Shown here one piece after another: positions 1-6,194 of a stretch of 8,254 bases of DNA; position 1 is the stretch's first letter; each line of letters opens with the position of its first letter. Source of the stretch: Chloroflexota bacterium (lineage in GTDB: Bacteria > Chloroflexota > Dehalococcoidia > UBA3495); the NCBI GenBank assembly GCA_022576105.1, contig JACZRM010000066.1, positions 1 to 8,254 of the forward strand, given 5' to 3'. The notes under the pieces were generated by a model. It did not search any database and was not told where the DNA came from. It saw only the letters and a program-made list of their open reading frames with translations. The position numbers and the translations under genes are program-made.

Positions 1-487
1 CTTTGAGGCGATCCAAGACCCCAACCCAGTGGGACACTTCGTCAACAAGCAGGTGGTTGCCTCCACCATTGGCTTCTGCGACGAGAACGGTCAGAAGGCC
101 AGGGAGAAAGGCGCGGAGGTGGCCTCTTGGTATTTAAACCAGAGCCGACAGCGCTTCGCTCTGGAGTGGGGCGGCGTCGACCCGGACTCGGTGCCCGACG
201 AGTACAAGTTCTACGTTCAGGGTGGCCCTTCCGCGGACCCGCAGCAGCAGAAACCTCCCAGCCAGGAACAATTGCTGGCCGGAGGCGGCTACTGCGTGGG
301 AAATCCCGATGATTGTATCAAGGTCATTGAGGAGTTTGAGGCCATGGGCGTAAACGAGATCATGCCCATCTTCCAGGCCGGCCACGCCACCCACCAAGAG
401 GTGATGAACTCGATCAGGCTATTTGGGAAGTACATCATTCCGCACTTCCGTGAAAAGGAGCGGCGGGACAAATCGGCAACCTTGTAA
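1..487 (+). CDS. LLM-class flavin-dependent oxidoreductase, C-terminal part (5' truncated)
   Basis: The reading frame is already open at base 2 (first residues FEAIQDPNPVGHF) and ends at TAA 485-487, so about 161 C-terminal residues are present and the true start lies outside the window. The tail reads VGNPDDC, then a helix VIEEFEAMGVNEIMPIFQAG, then ATHQEVMNSIRLFGKYIIPHF. This is the typical last beta/alpha unit and closing helix of the bacterial luciferase-like (F420/FMN-dependent) TIM-barrel monooxygenases, in which a GTP/GNP-x-x-C-x-x-x-I segment precedes 'IRLFGexVIPxF'. Such enzymes use reduced flavin to oxidise diverse organic substrates in the cytoplasm. The substrate cannot be read from this part. 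A GTG at 29 is in frame but is only an internal Val. The next gene on the same strand is an SDR oxidoreductase 339 bases away, which suggests a shared catabolic theme, though the gap is too long and repeat-rich to assume one operon. Confidence 0.85.
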   Translation, partial: FEAIQDPNPVGHFVNKQVVASTIGFCDENGQKAREKGAEVASWYLNQSRQRFALEWGGVDPDSVPDEYKFYVQGGPSADPQQQKPPSQEQLLAGGGYCVGNPDDCIKVIEEFEAMGVNEIMPIFQAGHATHQEVMNSIRLFGKYIIPHFREKERRDKSATL

Positions 488-500
488 GGTGAGCAGTTCT

Positions 501-575
501 CCCTCCCCTGGTGGGAGGAAGCGAGAGGGGGGGGACAGTCACCCCCATCCCATCCCACCCCAGCCCTCCCTCTCG
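501..575. repeat. Nested GC-rich inverted repeats
   Basis: Two inverted repeats lie together. CCTCCC 502-507 pairs with GGGAGG 513-518, and CGAGAGGG 522-529 pairs with CCCTCTCG 568-575. The sequence between is a C-rich tract. The arms are short, and there is no T-run after either hairpin, so this looks more like an interspersed palindromic element than a terminator. Confidence 0.5.
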
Positions 576-631
576 ATGGGCTTTGTTCCAAAAGTCGGGA
601 TTAGGTCTAGTTTGTTGAATAATCTTAGGAG

Positions 632-690
632 CCCTTCGATAAACTCAGAGCCTGCCCTGAGTTCATCGAAGGGACAGGTCTGTCGAAGGG
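632..690. repeat. REP-like palindrome plus an extra half-site
   Basis: Left arm CCCTTCGATAAACTCAG (632-648) and right arm CTGAGTTCATCGAAGGG (657-673) are reverse complements with one mismatch in 17, separated by the 8-base loop AGCCTGCC. A further half-site, GTCGAAGGG, follows at 682-690. The core CCCTTCGA...TCGAAGGG is, to my knowledge, a recurrent intergenic palindrome in Chloroflexota and some other environmental genomes. Copy number here cannot be tested because only one full copy is in the window. Confidence 0.7.
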
Positions 691-815
691 ATGAGGGTGA
701 AACCCCCACTTCTATCCTCTCCCGCCAGGTGCGATAGTTCTCCCTCCCACCAGCGGAGATAGCCAGATGGAGGGGGATCCCCAAGAGGCGATCACGATCT
801 TAACCAGCGATTAAC

Positions 816-823
816 AGGAGGAA
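816..823 (+). promoter_or_regulatory. Strong ribosome binding site of the SDR gene
   Basis: AGGAGGAA ends three bases before the ATG at 827 (GGAGG 817-821, spacing 5). It is by far the best Shine-Dalgarno match in the window and fixes the start of the SDR gene. Confidence 0.85.
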
Positions 824-826
824 CAT

Positions 827-1621
827 ATGAGTCTGGATGTCTTTGATGTCAGCGGCCAGAAGGTCCTGATCACTGGAGGCGGGCGGGGTATCGGCAAGGG
901 GATTGCGTTGGCTTTTGCCGAGGCCGGCGCCGACGTAGCAGTCAGCGCTCTGACCACCACCGGGGTGAACCAGGTGGCGAAGGAGGTGGGAGCTTTGGGC
1001 CGACAGGCCCTGGCCCTGACCGGCGATGCCACCAAGTCCGCCGATATGAACCGGGTGGCCGAACAAGTCCTGGCTGAGTTTGGACATCTGGATGTGCTGG
1101 TCAACTGTGTCGGCGACGCCATCCGCAAGCCCCTGGTGAAACTGCCGGGTGGTACGACCGAGGGCATGACTGATGAGGAGTGGCATTTTATTTTGGACAT
1201 CAACCTGACGGAGGCCTTCCAGGGTTGCCGGGCCTTGGGGCCGCACCTGCTGGAGCGGGGGCAGGGTAGTGTGATCAACGTTTCCGGTTGGGCGGCGTTT
1301 CGAGGACGCCCGGAGTCGTCGGCCTACGATGCCGCCAAAGCCGGGGTTATGCGGCTCACCGAGTGCCTGGCCCAAGAGTGGGCGCCCTTCGGCGTGCGGG
1401 TCAACTCCATTGCCCCGGGCAGTTTCCCAGACCCGGAGCAAATGTCTGAAGAAGCCTACCGGACCCGGGACGAGGGAGCCAAGGGTCAGGTGCCGTTGGG
1501 TCGGGTGGGGCGCTTGAAGGAAATCGGTTACCTGGCGGTCTTTCTCGCATCCCCGGCGGCCTCATATGTAACCGGGCAGACCTGGGCGGTGGATGGCGGA
1601 ATCAGCATCAAACACCCCTAG
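827..1621 (+). CDS. Short-chain dehydrogenase/reductase (SDR) family oxidoreductase
   Basis: 264 residues, the usual length of a classical SDR: a cytoplasmic single-domain Rossmann enzyme that moves hydride between NAD(P)(H) and an alcohol/carbonyl substrate. Visible motifs are the cofactor loop TGGGRGIG (16-23), an acidic-turn region GDAT (66-69), NCVG (93-96, in the NNAG position), the structural Asn in DINLTEAF (N126), the YxxxK pair Y167/K171 in SSAYDAAKAG, the post-active-site NSIAPGSF, and the C-terminal VTGQTWAVDGG. The start is ATG 827 with an ideal Shine-Dalgarno. One oddity is that the catalytic serine, normally 13 residues before the Tyr, falls on G154; S153 sits one position earlier (VSGWAAF). 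The substrate is unknown. Annotation as a 3-oxoacyl-ACP reductase (FabG) is possible by similarity but not supported by context. A rho-independent terminator follows. Confidence 0.92.
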   Translation: MSLDVFDVSGQKVLITGGGRGIGKGIALAFAEAGADVAVSALTTTGVNQVAKEVGALGRQALALTGDATKSADMNRVAEQVLAEFGHLDVLVNCVGDAIRKPLVKLPGGTTEGMTDEEWHFILDINLTEAFQGCRALGPHLLERGQGSVINVSGWAAFRGRPESSAYDAAKAGVMRLTECLAQEWAPFGVRVNSIAPGSFPDPEQMSEEAYRTRDEGAKGQVPLGRVGRLKEIGYLAVFLASPAASYVTGQTWAVDGGISIKHP

Positions 1622-1656
1622 TAATTGTACGGGCATAGGTCTGGTTTTGATGCGTT

Positions 1657-1689
1657 AAGGGGCGGCTGAATAACCGCCCCTTTGTTTTT
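1657..1689 (+). terminator. Rho-independent terminator after the SDR gene
   Basis: AAGGGGCGG (1657-1665) pairs perfectly with CCGCCCCTT (1674-1682) around the loop CTGAATAA. The T-rich tract TTTGTTTTT (1681-1689) follows. It lies 36 bases after the SDR stop. Confidence 0.9.
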
Positions 1690-1781
1690 GGTTGGGGTAT
1701 GGGCCTGCGTATGGTGTGCGGTGTAGATTATATCTGCGCCATAGCTGTATTGTGTTACGTATGATACTTGTATTCCAGGCT

Positions 1782-1808
1782 AGACCGGGAACCAGACCGG
1801 GAACCAGA
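1782..1808. repeat. 12-bp tandem duplication (two copies plus AGA)
   Basis: AGACCGGGAACC occurs twice back to back (1782-1793 and 1794-1805), and the first three bases of a third unit follow. It lies in the non-coding leader of the response regulator gene. With only two copies it could be a recent slippage event or a doubled protein-binding site. Confidence 0.7.
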
Positions 1809-1851
1809 TTAGGAAACACAATCTGAATAAATTGTGGCCTTGCGTTAGCAA

Positions 1852-1864
1852 AACCATTATGGTT
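1852..1864. promoter_or_regulatory. Candidate operator palindrome upstream of the response regulator
   Basis: AACCAT-T-ATGGTT is a perfect 6+1+6 palindrome 47 bases before the GTG start of the LuxR-type regulator. A short, AT-leaning dyad of this size suits a dimeric HTH protein. A weak -35-like TTGCGT (1840-1845) lies just upstream. No binding evidence exists; autoregulation is inference. Confidence 0.25.
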
Positions 1865-1911
1865 ACATAGATTAAGGGCAAGAAATCTGTGATGTATTTG
1901 ATGGATTTGAT

Positions 1912-2592
1912 GTGGTAAACAGTACCTACCTGCAAAAAGAAACAGCAATCATCCGAATCATGATCGTCGAGGATGAAGGACTCTTCCGGGATATGCTCAA
2001 GATATCCCTGAGCGGAGTTCCCAATCTGGAGGTGGTGGAGGCGGTGTCCGATGGCAACGCAGCCATTGAGGCAGCCGACCGCGTGTATCCCGATGTAATC
2101 CTGATGGACATTGAGTTGGGCAGCGATCCCAACGGAATCGCGGCGGGTCGCGCCATCAAGCAAGAGCACCCCGAGATGGGCATCGTAATACTGTCTTCGC
2201 ATCGGGAGCGTCAATACCTGAGCCTTATTTCCGCCGAAGAATCGTCGGGCTGGTCCTACCTGCTGAAACAGTCGGTAAGCGACTCCGGCGCGCTGGCCCG
2301 AGCTATCGAGGGAGCAGCTTCCGGTCTGGTGGTGATGGACCCGACAGTAGTCAACAGCCTGAAACCCAGGAAAGGCTCAATTACCGCGGGACTGACCCCC
2401 CGCCAGCAGGAAGTGCTAAACATGATGGCCCAGGGCTACAACAATGCGGCCATTGCCGAAAAACTGGTGCTGGGAACCAAGTCGGTCGAGAACTACATCA
2501 ACGCTATTTACCAGGAACTCAACCTGAGTCATAGCGGCCCGCTGCATCCCCGGGTCCAAGCAGTGTTGAATTACATCAAGGACAGCGTCTAG
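1912..2592 (+). CDS. NarL/LuxR-type response regulator, orphan
   Basis: 226 residues: an N-terminal receiver domain and a C-terminal LuxR-type helix-turn-helix, i.e. a cytoplasmic transcription regulator switched by phosphorylation. The receiver shows the acidic pair E20/D21 in MIVEDE, phosphoacceptor D66 in LMDIEL, the Ser switch position in ILSS (95-96), and K119 in LLKQS. The DNA-binding domain runs about 161-205 (LTPRQQEVLNMMAQG, then AAIAEKL, then SVENYINAIYQEL). The start is uncertain: GTG 1912 has a poor Shine-Dalgarno and gives a 16-residue extension, while ATG 1960 would cut off most of the first beta strand (IRIMIV), so GTG is preferred. No histidine kinase lies in the window, so partner and targets are unknown. 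It stands alone between two terminators and has its own leader with a tandem repeat and a palindrome. Confidence 0.9.
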   Translation: MVNSTYLQKETAIIRIMIVEDEGLFRDMLKISLSGVPNLEVVEAVSDGNAAIEAADRVYPDVILMDIELGSDPNGIAAGRAIKQEHPEMGIVILSSHRERQYLSLISAEESSGWSYLLKQSVSDSGALARAIEGAASGLVVMDPTVVNSLKPRKGSITAGLTPRQQEVLNMMAQGYNNAAIAEKLVLGTKSVENYINAIYQELNLSHSGPLHPRVQAVLNYIKDSV

Positions 2593-2639
2593 CCATCGGG
2601 ACAACCGCAACCCGTTAAATATACAGATTCTAAATTTAT

Positions 2640-2670
2640 AGCCCACGCTAAGGCAGCGTGGGCTTTTATT
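2640..2670 (+). terminator. Rho-independent terminator after the response regulator
   Basis: GCCCACGCT (2641-2649) and AGCGTGGGC (2655-2663) are perfect complements around the loop AAGGC. The tract TTTTATT follows at 2664-2670. This separates the regulator from the ccm operon. Confidence 0.92.
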
Positions 2671-2718
2671 TAGTCTATTCCCAGGACAAATCACCGAACC
2701 GGGTCGATCAAGGGCAAC

Positions 2719-2748
2719 TTGCGTACCCCTAGCACACCGGATTAACAT
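2719..2748 (+). promoter_or_regulatory. Weak candidate promoter for the ccm operon
   Basis: TTGCGT (2719-2724), an 18-base spacer and TAACAT (2743-2748) give a partial sigma-70-like match about 55 bases before ccmA. A promoter is expected here because a terminator lies just upstream, but the match is poor and the call is tentative. Confidence 0.2.
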
Positions 2749-2803
2749 GGACTGGTGATTGCCTTGGTTGCAGAATCATCCCCTGAGAAACCGGAGACGG
2801 TAG

Positions 2804-3559
2804 TTGTTCAACATTAAATCTGACCACGCAGTTTGCGTCGAAGGGCTGCACAAGAGCTTCGGAGATTGGCCGGTGCTCTGGGACTTAGACTTGCGAGTGA
2901 ATTGGGGTGAGTGCGTGGTGATCTTTGGCGCAAATGGAGTCGGCAAAACCACTCTGTTGCGCATCCTTTCCACCCAGGCCAGACCTGAATCCGGCACCGC
3001 CACCGTCGCCGGTTATGACCTGCGCCGACAGGCGGAGTCAGTCCGACGGAGGGTGGGAGTGGTCGGGCACCAGGGCTTTCTCTACGAGGACCTGACCTGT
3101 CAGGAAAACCTGGTATTTTATGGTCGGCTGTTTGGGATTGACGACGTCGAGCAGCGAGTTCAAGCCGTAATTGCTCAGGTAGGGCTGGGCCGGCGCATCG
3201 GACATAGGGTCAAAACCCTTTCACACGGGTTGCAGAAGCGGCTGGCTATCGCCCGGGCGATACTGCACCAGCCGCAGGTCTTGTTGTTAGACGAACCCGA
3301 GGGAGGCCTGGACCAGGAATCGCTGTCCATGCTTGGTGGCTTGCTGTCAGACTGGACTCAGGCCGGTCGGACTGTGATTATGACCACCCACAATATCGAA
3401 CGCGGCCTGGCCTGGGCCGACCGGATGGCGGTGCTTGATGACGGGAAAATTCAGTTTCAGGAGCCGGCGGCATTCCGGGATCCTGGCCATCTACAGCGGG
3501 TGCTAGCAGGTTCTCCTCCCCCAACCCCTGGGCCGACCGGCAGAGAAACCAGTGGGTAG
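2804..3559 (+). CDS. ccmA: Cytochrome c maturation ABC transporter ATP-binding protein CcmA
   Basis: 251 residues; the ATPase subunit of the CcmAB complex, which acts on the cytoplasmic face of the membrane and uses ATP hydrolysis to release heme-loaded CcmE from CcmC. Motifs: Walker A GANGVGKTT (42-50), Q-loop region VGHQGF (87-92), ABC signature LSHGLQKRL (139-147; the SHG-type signature is usual for CcmA rather than LSGGQ), Walker B LLLDEPEGGLD (160-170) and the H-loop H196 in MTTHN. The start is TTG 2804, directly after an in-frame TAG, with GGAG at 2793-2796 (spacing 7); no in-frame ATG is near. The protein is somewhat longer than usual because of a Pro/Gly-rich tail (SPPPTPGPTG). Its last 8 bases overlap ccmB, which implies translational coupling. 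Identification rests on motif order plus ccmB and ccmC directly downstream. Confidence 0.92.
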   Translation: MFNIKSDHAVCVEGLHKSFGDWPVLWDLDLRVNWGECVVIFGANGVGKTTLLRILSTQARPESGTATVAGYDLRRQAESVRRRVGVVGHQGFLYEDLTCQENLVFYGRLFGIDDVEQRVQAVIAQVGLGRRIGHRVKTLSHGLQKRLAIARAILHQPQVLLLDEPEGGLDQESLSMLGGLLSDWTQAGRTVIMTTHNIERGLAWADRMAVLDDGKIQFQEPAAFRDPGHLQRVLAGSPPPTPGPTGRETSG

Positions 3560-4226
3560 ATTATTGCTGCCGGTGGGACTGATCCTGTGGAAAGACATAC
3601 TGCTGGAATTTCGGTCCAAAGACATTATCCTCTCGGTGGCGGTGTTCGGTCTCCTGGTGGTCATTGTCTTCAGCTTTGCGCTGAACGTCACGCCTCGTTT
3701 GGTCACCCAACTAGCGCCGGGAATACTGTGGGTCGCCTTCGCTTTCGCCGGAATCCTGGCGATGAACCGGGCTTTTGTGCGGGAGAAGGAGCAGGGCGGG
3801 CTGGAAGGCTTGCTGCTGACCCCGGTGAGTCGGGATGCCATCTTTCTGGGGAAGGTCCTGGCCATTTTTATCTTCATGCTGGTCATTGAATTCATCTTGC
3901 TGCCGGTTTTTGCCGTTATGCTGGGATTCTCGGCCTTTTCCTTCATGTTGCTGCTGACCATCGTCCTGGCCACCCTGGGATTCGCCACCGTTGGCACCCT
4001 GTTTTCGGCCATTGCAGTGCAAACTCGCTCTCGCGAAATCATGCTGCCGGTGCTGTTCTTCCCCATTGTCTTGCCGGTGATAATTGCCGCCGTGGAGGCT
4101 TCCACCCAGGCCATTGGCGGCGATGGGGGCGTGGGAATCGGCCGGTGGCTGCCGCTGATCGGCGTGTTTGACGCCTTGTTTCTGGTAATATGTCCCTGGG
4201 TATTTTCCTTCGTGGTTGAGGAGTAG
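3552..4226 (+). CDS. ccmB: Heme exporter/cytochrome c maturation membrane protein CcmB
   Basis: 224 residues, matching the CcmB family length. It is the integral membrane partner of CcmA, with about six hydrophobic segments (roughly 25-44, 54-72, 98-118, 120-150, 160-180, 200-220). The family hallmark is the cytoplasmic loop after TM2, reading NRAFVREKEQGGLEGLLLTP (72-91), and later IAVQTRSREIMLPVLFFP. The N-terminal amphipathic stretch WKDILLEFRSKD is also typical. The GTG start at 3552 lies inside ccmA, an 8-base overlap; its own Shine-Dalgarno is weak, so it is probably translated by coupling. Its last codons carry GAGGAG (4218-4223), which serves as the ribosome binding site of ccmC. Confidence 0.94.
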   Translation: MGRLLLPVGLILWKDILLEFRSKDIILSVAVFGLLVVIVFSFALNVTPRLVTQLAPGILWVAFAFAGILAMNRAFVREKEQGGLEGLLLTPVSRDAIFLGKVLAIFIFMLVIEFILLPVFAVMLGFSAFSFMLLLTIVLATLGFATVGTLFSAIAVQTRSREIMLPVLFFPIVLPVIIAAVEASTQAIGGDGGVGIGRWLPLIGVFDALFLVICPWVFSFVVEE

Positions 4227-4232
4227 GGCATC

Positions 4233-4976
4233 GTGGCGATTGCAGAACCGGCGGGACGGACCGATACCAGACCAGGGTCTCTATTAACCTGGCCCAATTT
4301 ACTGGTGATTTTGGGTGCGGTGCTGATGTTGGTGGACGTTTATCTGATTTTTATGGTGGCCCCCACCGATTCGGTGCTGGGCAACGTGCAGCGGGTATTT
4401 TACTTCCACGTGCCAATGGCCATCATGTCTTTTTTGGCTTTCACGGTGGTGTTTGTCGCCGGGATTCTTTACCTGGTCAAACGCAATGAAAAGTGGGACC
4501 GGCTGGCCCACGCGGCCGCTGAGGTGGGGGTGGTCTTCGTTACCCTGGCTCTGATCACCGGAATCATCTGGGCCAGGCCGGTGTGGGGTGTGTGGTGGAC
4601 CTGGGAGCCGAGATTGACCACCACGCTGATTTTGTGGTTGATCTATGTCTCCTATCTGATGATTCGGGCTTACGCTCCCAACCGCGCCCAGGGCGCAGTC
4701 TACGCCGCCGTAGTTGGGATAGTGGGGTTTGTGGATGTGCCAATCGTGTATTACTCGGTGCAGTGGTGGCGGTCGATTCATCCTTCGGCGGTGGTCGGGC
4801 CGTTGTCCGAGGCGGGCGCATTGCAGCCGGTGATGCAGGGCATCCTGCTATTTTCTTTTGTGACCTTCCTGGTGCTGTTCCTGTACCTGGTGCAGGAACG
4901 AATGGGACTGCGCTCCCTGGAAGACCAGGTCAGGATGCTGAGATTCTCGGCACGCAAGACCGGTCGCCAGCGATAG
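4233..4976 (+). CDS. ccmC: Cytochrome c biogenesis heme-handling protein CcmC
   Basis: 247 residues with six predicted membrane spans (about 22-43, 62-82, 94-114, 129-146, 155-175, 198-219). CcmC binds heme at the outer face of the membrane and transfers it to the chaperone CcmE. The Trp-rich WWD-type segment is WGVWWTWEPRLTTTLILW (118-135). The two external heme-ligand histidines are H59 in VFYFHVP and H183 in YSVQWWRSIHP. In the WWD motif, Glu125 stands where Escherichia coli CcmC has Asp. The start is GTG 4233 with GGAG at 4220-4223 (spacing 9), seven bases after the ccmB stop. A CcsA/ResC-type protein is the alternative, but the length, six spans and position after ccmAB favour CcmC. Confidence 0.94.
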   Translation: MAIAEPAGRTDTRPGSLLTWPNLLVILGAVLMLVDVYLIFMVAPTDSVLGNVQRVFYFHVPMAIMSFLAFTVVFVAGILYLVKRNEKWDRLAHAAAEVGVVFVTLALITGIIWARPVWGVWWTWEPRLTTTLILWLIYVSYLMIRAYAPNRAQGAVYAAVVGIVGFVDVPIVYYSVQWWRSIHPSAVVGPLSEAGALQPVMQGILLFSFVTFLVLFLYLVQERMGLRSLEDQVRMLRFSARKTGRQR

Positions 4977-4995
4977 TCCGGAAAAGGAATTCTTC

Positions 4996-5202
4996 GTGTT
5001 TACTTTGCTTCAAGTCAATATACCGCCGTCAAACCTGCCCTTTTTGTTTGCGGTTTTTGCGGTGACCTGGGTGGTCTTTTTTGCCTACGCCTTCTTCATA
5101 TCCCGGCGGCGTCAGGAGGTCCAGCGAGAGATTCAGGACTTGAGGCAAGCCCTGGAAGAGGATGCACGGCCCGCAGAGGCCCAGTCGGTTGAAGAGTCCT
5201 AG
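4996..5202 (+). CDS. ccmD: CcmD-like small membrane protein
   Basis: 68 residues. One membrane span (about 15-35, LPFLFAVFAVTWVVFFAYAF) is followed by SRRRQEV and an acidic, helix-forming cytoplasmic tail (REIQDLRQALEE). This is the CcmD layout: one span, then a positive patch and a coiled tail. CcmD associates with CcmC and CcmAB and is needed for release of holo-CcmE. Sequence conservation in this family is low, so position right after ccmC is a major part of the evidence. The start is GTG 4996 with AAGGAA at 4984-4989, 19 bases after ccmC. It is the last gene of the operon; the next gene is convergent, 12 bases away, and I see no hairpin terminator between them. Confidence 0.85.
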   Translation: MFTLLQVNIPPSNLPFLFAVFAVTWVVFFAYAFFISRRRQEVQREIQDLRQALEEDARPAEAQSVEES

Positions 5203-5214
5203 CTGGTAAAAAAC

Positions 5215-5874
5215 CTACACCACGGACGTCGCGCTGACCGGCTCGGTCGGCGGCAGGCTGAAGGTAATATCGTTTAATTCCTGCATCGCGGCGTGCCAGC
5301 TTTGGTTGAAATCCTCATGTACCTGCTTGTCCTTAGGTGGCGAGTAGGCCTCCCGGGACAAGCGCTCTTCAATAGAGCCGGCAAAGCTGTCCACCGGGCC
5401 CCAGAATTTGGTGGGCAGCGATTGGCGATAAAACTCCAGGTTGCTCTTGGCTTGACGGTATCGCTTGTTGGCTTCAATCTCCATTGAGGTTTCTTCCGGG
5501 TGGGCGTGGTGCCATTGGTGGACGTTCAGGTGGTGTAATTCTCGACGGCGTTCAATCAGGCTAAGAGCGGACCGTTGCAGGTCTTCCATTGCCGCTGCCA
5601 GCTTGTCACGCCGGGGAACCGGTGTCGTGGGAGTAGTCGCCCTGGTAGGAAGGCCCTCAACGTCAGTTTTCTGCGCTTGCCGGCTGGCGCCGACGAACAT
5701 CAGGAAGGTTAGCCAGCCGGTGCCGATGGCAATCATGCCCAGGCCTACACTGGTCAAGATTACTTCCACTATCGGTAGAAACGGATGGTGGGTGCCGATC
5801 AACATGGTGACGCCCCAAGTTGCCAGCGCCAGCCCAACGGAATTCAGCCCCACCACTGAAAATATCTGATTCAT
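5215..5874 (-). CDS. Unrecognised two-TM membrane protein with a His cluster
   Basis: I do not recognise this family. With the preferred start it has 219 residues: two hydrophobic segments (about 5-27 and 33-62), a Thr/Pro-rich linker (76-87), then a charged, mostly helical soluble region to the end. Striking is HHLNVHQWHHAH (residues 114-125, bases 5500-5535), six His in twelve residues, followed by acidic PEETSMEIE. Such a cluster could bind metal or heme, but that is inference. ATG 5874 is chosen because GGTGA lies five bases upstream and the first TM begins just after it; a TTG at 5892 would add six residues. It is convergent with ccmD (12-base gap) and points away from ccmE, so it splits the ccm genes. 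It has no CxxCH motif and does not resemble CcmF, CcmG or CcmH. Confidence 0.75.
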   Translation of the reverse strand: MNQIFSVVGLNSVGLALATWGVTMLIGTHHPFLPIVEVILTSVGLGMIAIGTGWLTFLMFVGASRQAQKTDVEGLPTRATTPTTPVPRRDKLAAAMEDLQRSALSLIERRRELHHLNVHQWHHAHPEETSMEIEANKRYRQAKSNLEFYRQSLPTKFWGPVDSFAGSIEERLSREAYSPPKDKQVHEDFNQSWHAAMQELNDITFSLPPTEPVSATSVV

Positions 5875-6055
5875 GCCCCTCACCACCCCCAATCTTGGAA
5901 TCAGCCTAGCATCATTGCCGGGTCACGTCCAGGATAAAACAATGCGGATTTCTGGTTTCCCGTCCAAATAAGTAGTTTATGTAGGGCTTGATAACGAAAA
6001 CCGAAGTGTCCACGCTGCAATTAGCAGCCTTAAATGCAAAGCGTCAACCAACGGG

Positions 6056-6181
6056 CAATCGCATCTCCTATGGCTTGCCTGGGGTCTTTGCGAGGAGCGT
6101 CAACGACGAAGCAATCTCATCCCCGTGAGATTGCTTCGCTTTCGCTGGCAATGAGGGCGAAGCGGTTCTCAGATGCGATTG
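6056..6181. repeat. MITE-like palindromic repeat element with terminal inverted repeats
   Basis: Perfect 11-bp terminal inverted repeats CAATCGCATCT (6056-6066) and AGATGCGATTG (6171-6181) bracket a 126-base unit. Inside is a perfect 13-bp hairpin, CGAAGCAATCTCA (6107-6119) with TGAGATTGCTTCG (6126-6138), loop TCCCCG. The inner part with GCGAGGAGCG...CGAAGCAATCTC resembles, from memory, a widespread REP/MITE-type intergenic palindrome of environmental genomes. No transposase is encoded, and no clear target-site duplication flanks it. Confidence 0.7.
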
Positions 6182-6194
6182 TCCTGGCGACAAC

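Larger units (their letters stand above)
488..826. other. Gene-free, repeat-rich spacer
   Basis: I see no convincing gene in this 339-base gap. It holds three inverted-repeat structures (listed separately) and a 13-base direct repeat, agttctccctccc, at 495-507 and 736-748 that brackets most of the gap. Runs of C and G (527-534, 542-546) make the strands strongly purine/pyrimidine biased. Short open frames cross it in several phases, but they have low-complexity composition and no ribosome binding site. No clear U-tract terminator follows the upstream gene. The only gene signal is the strong Shine-Dalgarno sequence at its right end, serving the SDR gene. Confidence 0.6.

Noticed and set aside
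423..737. Plus-strand open frame of 104 codons after the flavin oxidoreductase
   Set aside because: It starts inside the upstream gene in another phase and runs through palindromic repeats; composition is Ser/Pro/Arg biased with no ribosome site.
800..1441. Long minus-strand open frame opposite the SDR gene
   Set aside because: It is the antisense shadow of a well-supported SDR with complete motifs; its composition is Arg/Gln/His rich, without any domain I recognise.
1782..1808. Tandem repeats as the start of a CRISPR array
   Set aside because: Units of 12 bp directly adjacent with no spacers, and only two copies.
1780..2214. Minus-strand open frame overlapping the response regulator and its leader
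   Set aside because: Antisense of the receiver domain; the tandem repeat in its end codes VPGLVPG by chance.
3503..4297. 264-codon minus-strand open frame opposite ccmB
   Set aside because: Its Ser/Thr/Lys/Met-rich composition is what antisense of a hydrophobic membrane gene gives; ccmB on the plus strand has family motifs and a coupled start.
4299..4781. Minus-strand open frame opposite ccmC
   Set aside because: His/Gln/Asn-rich antisense of a membrane protein gene; no start signal and no domain.
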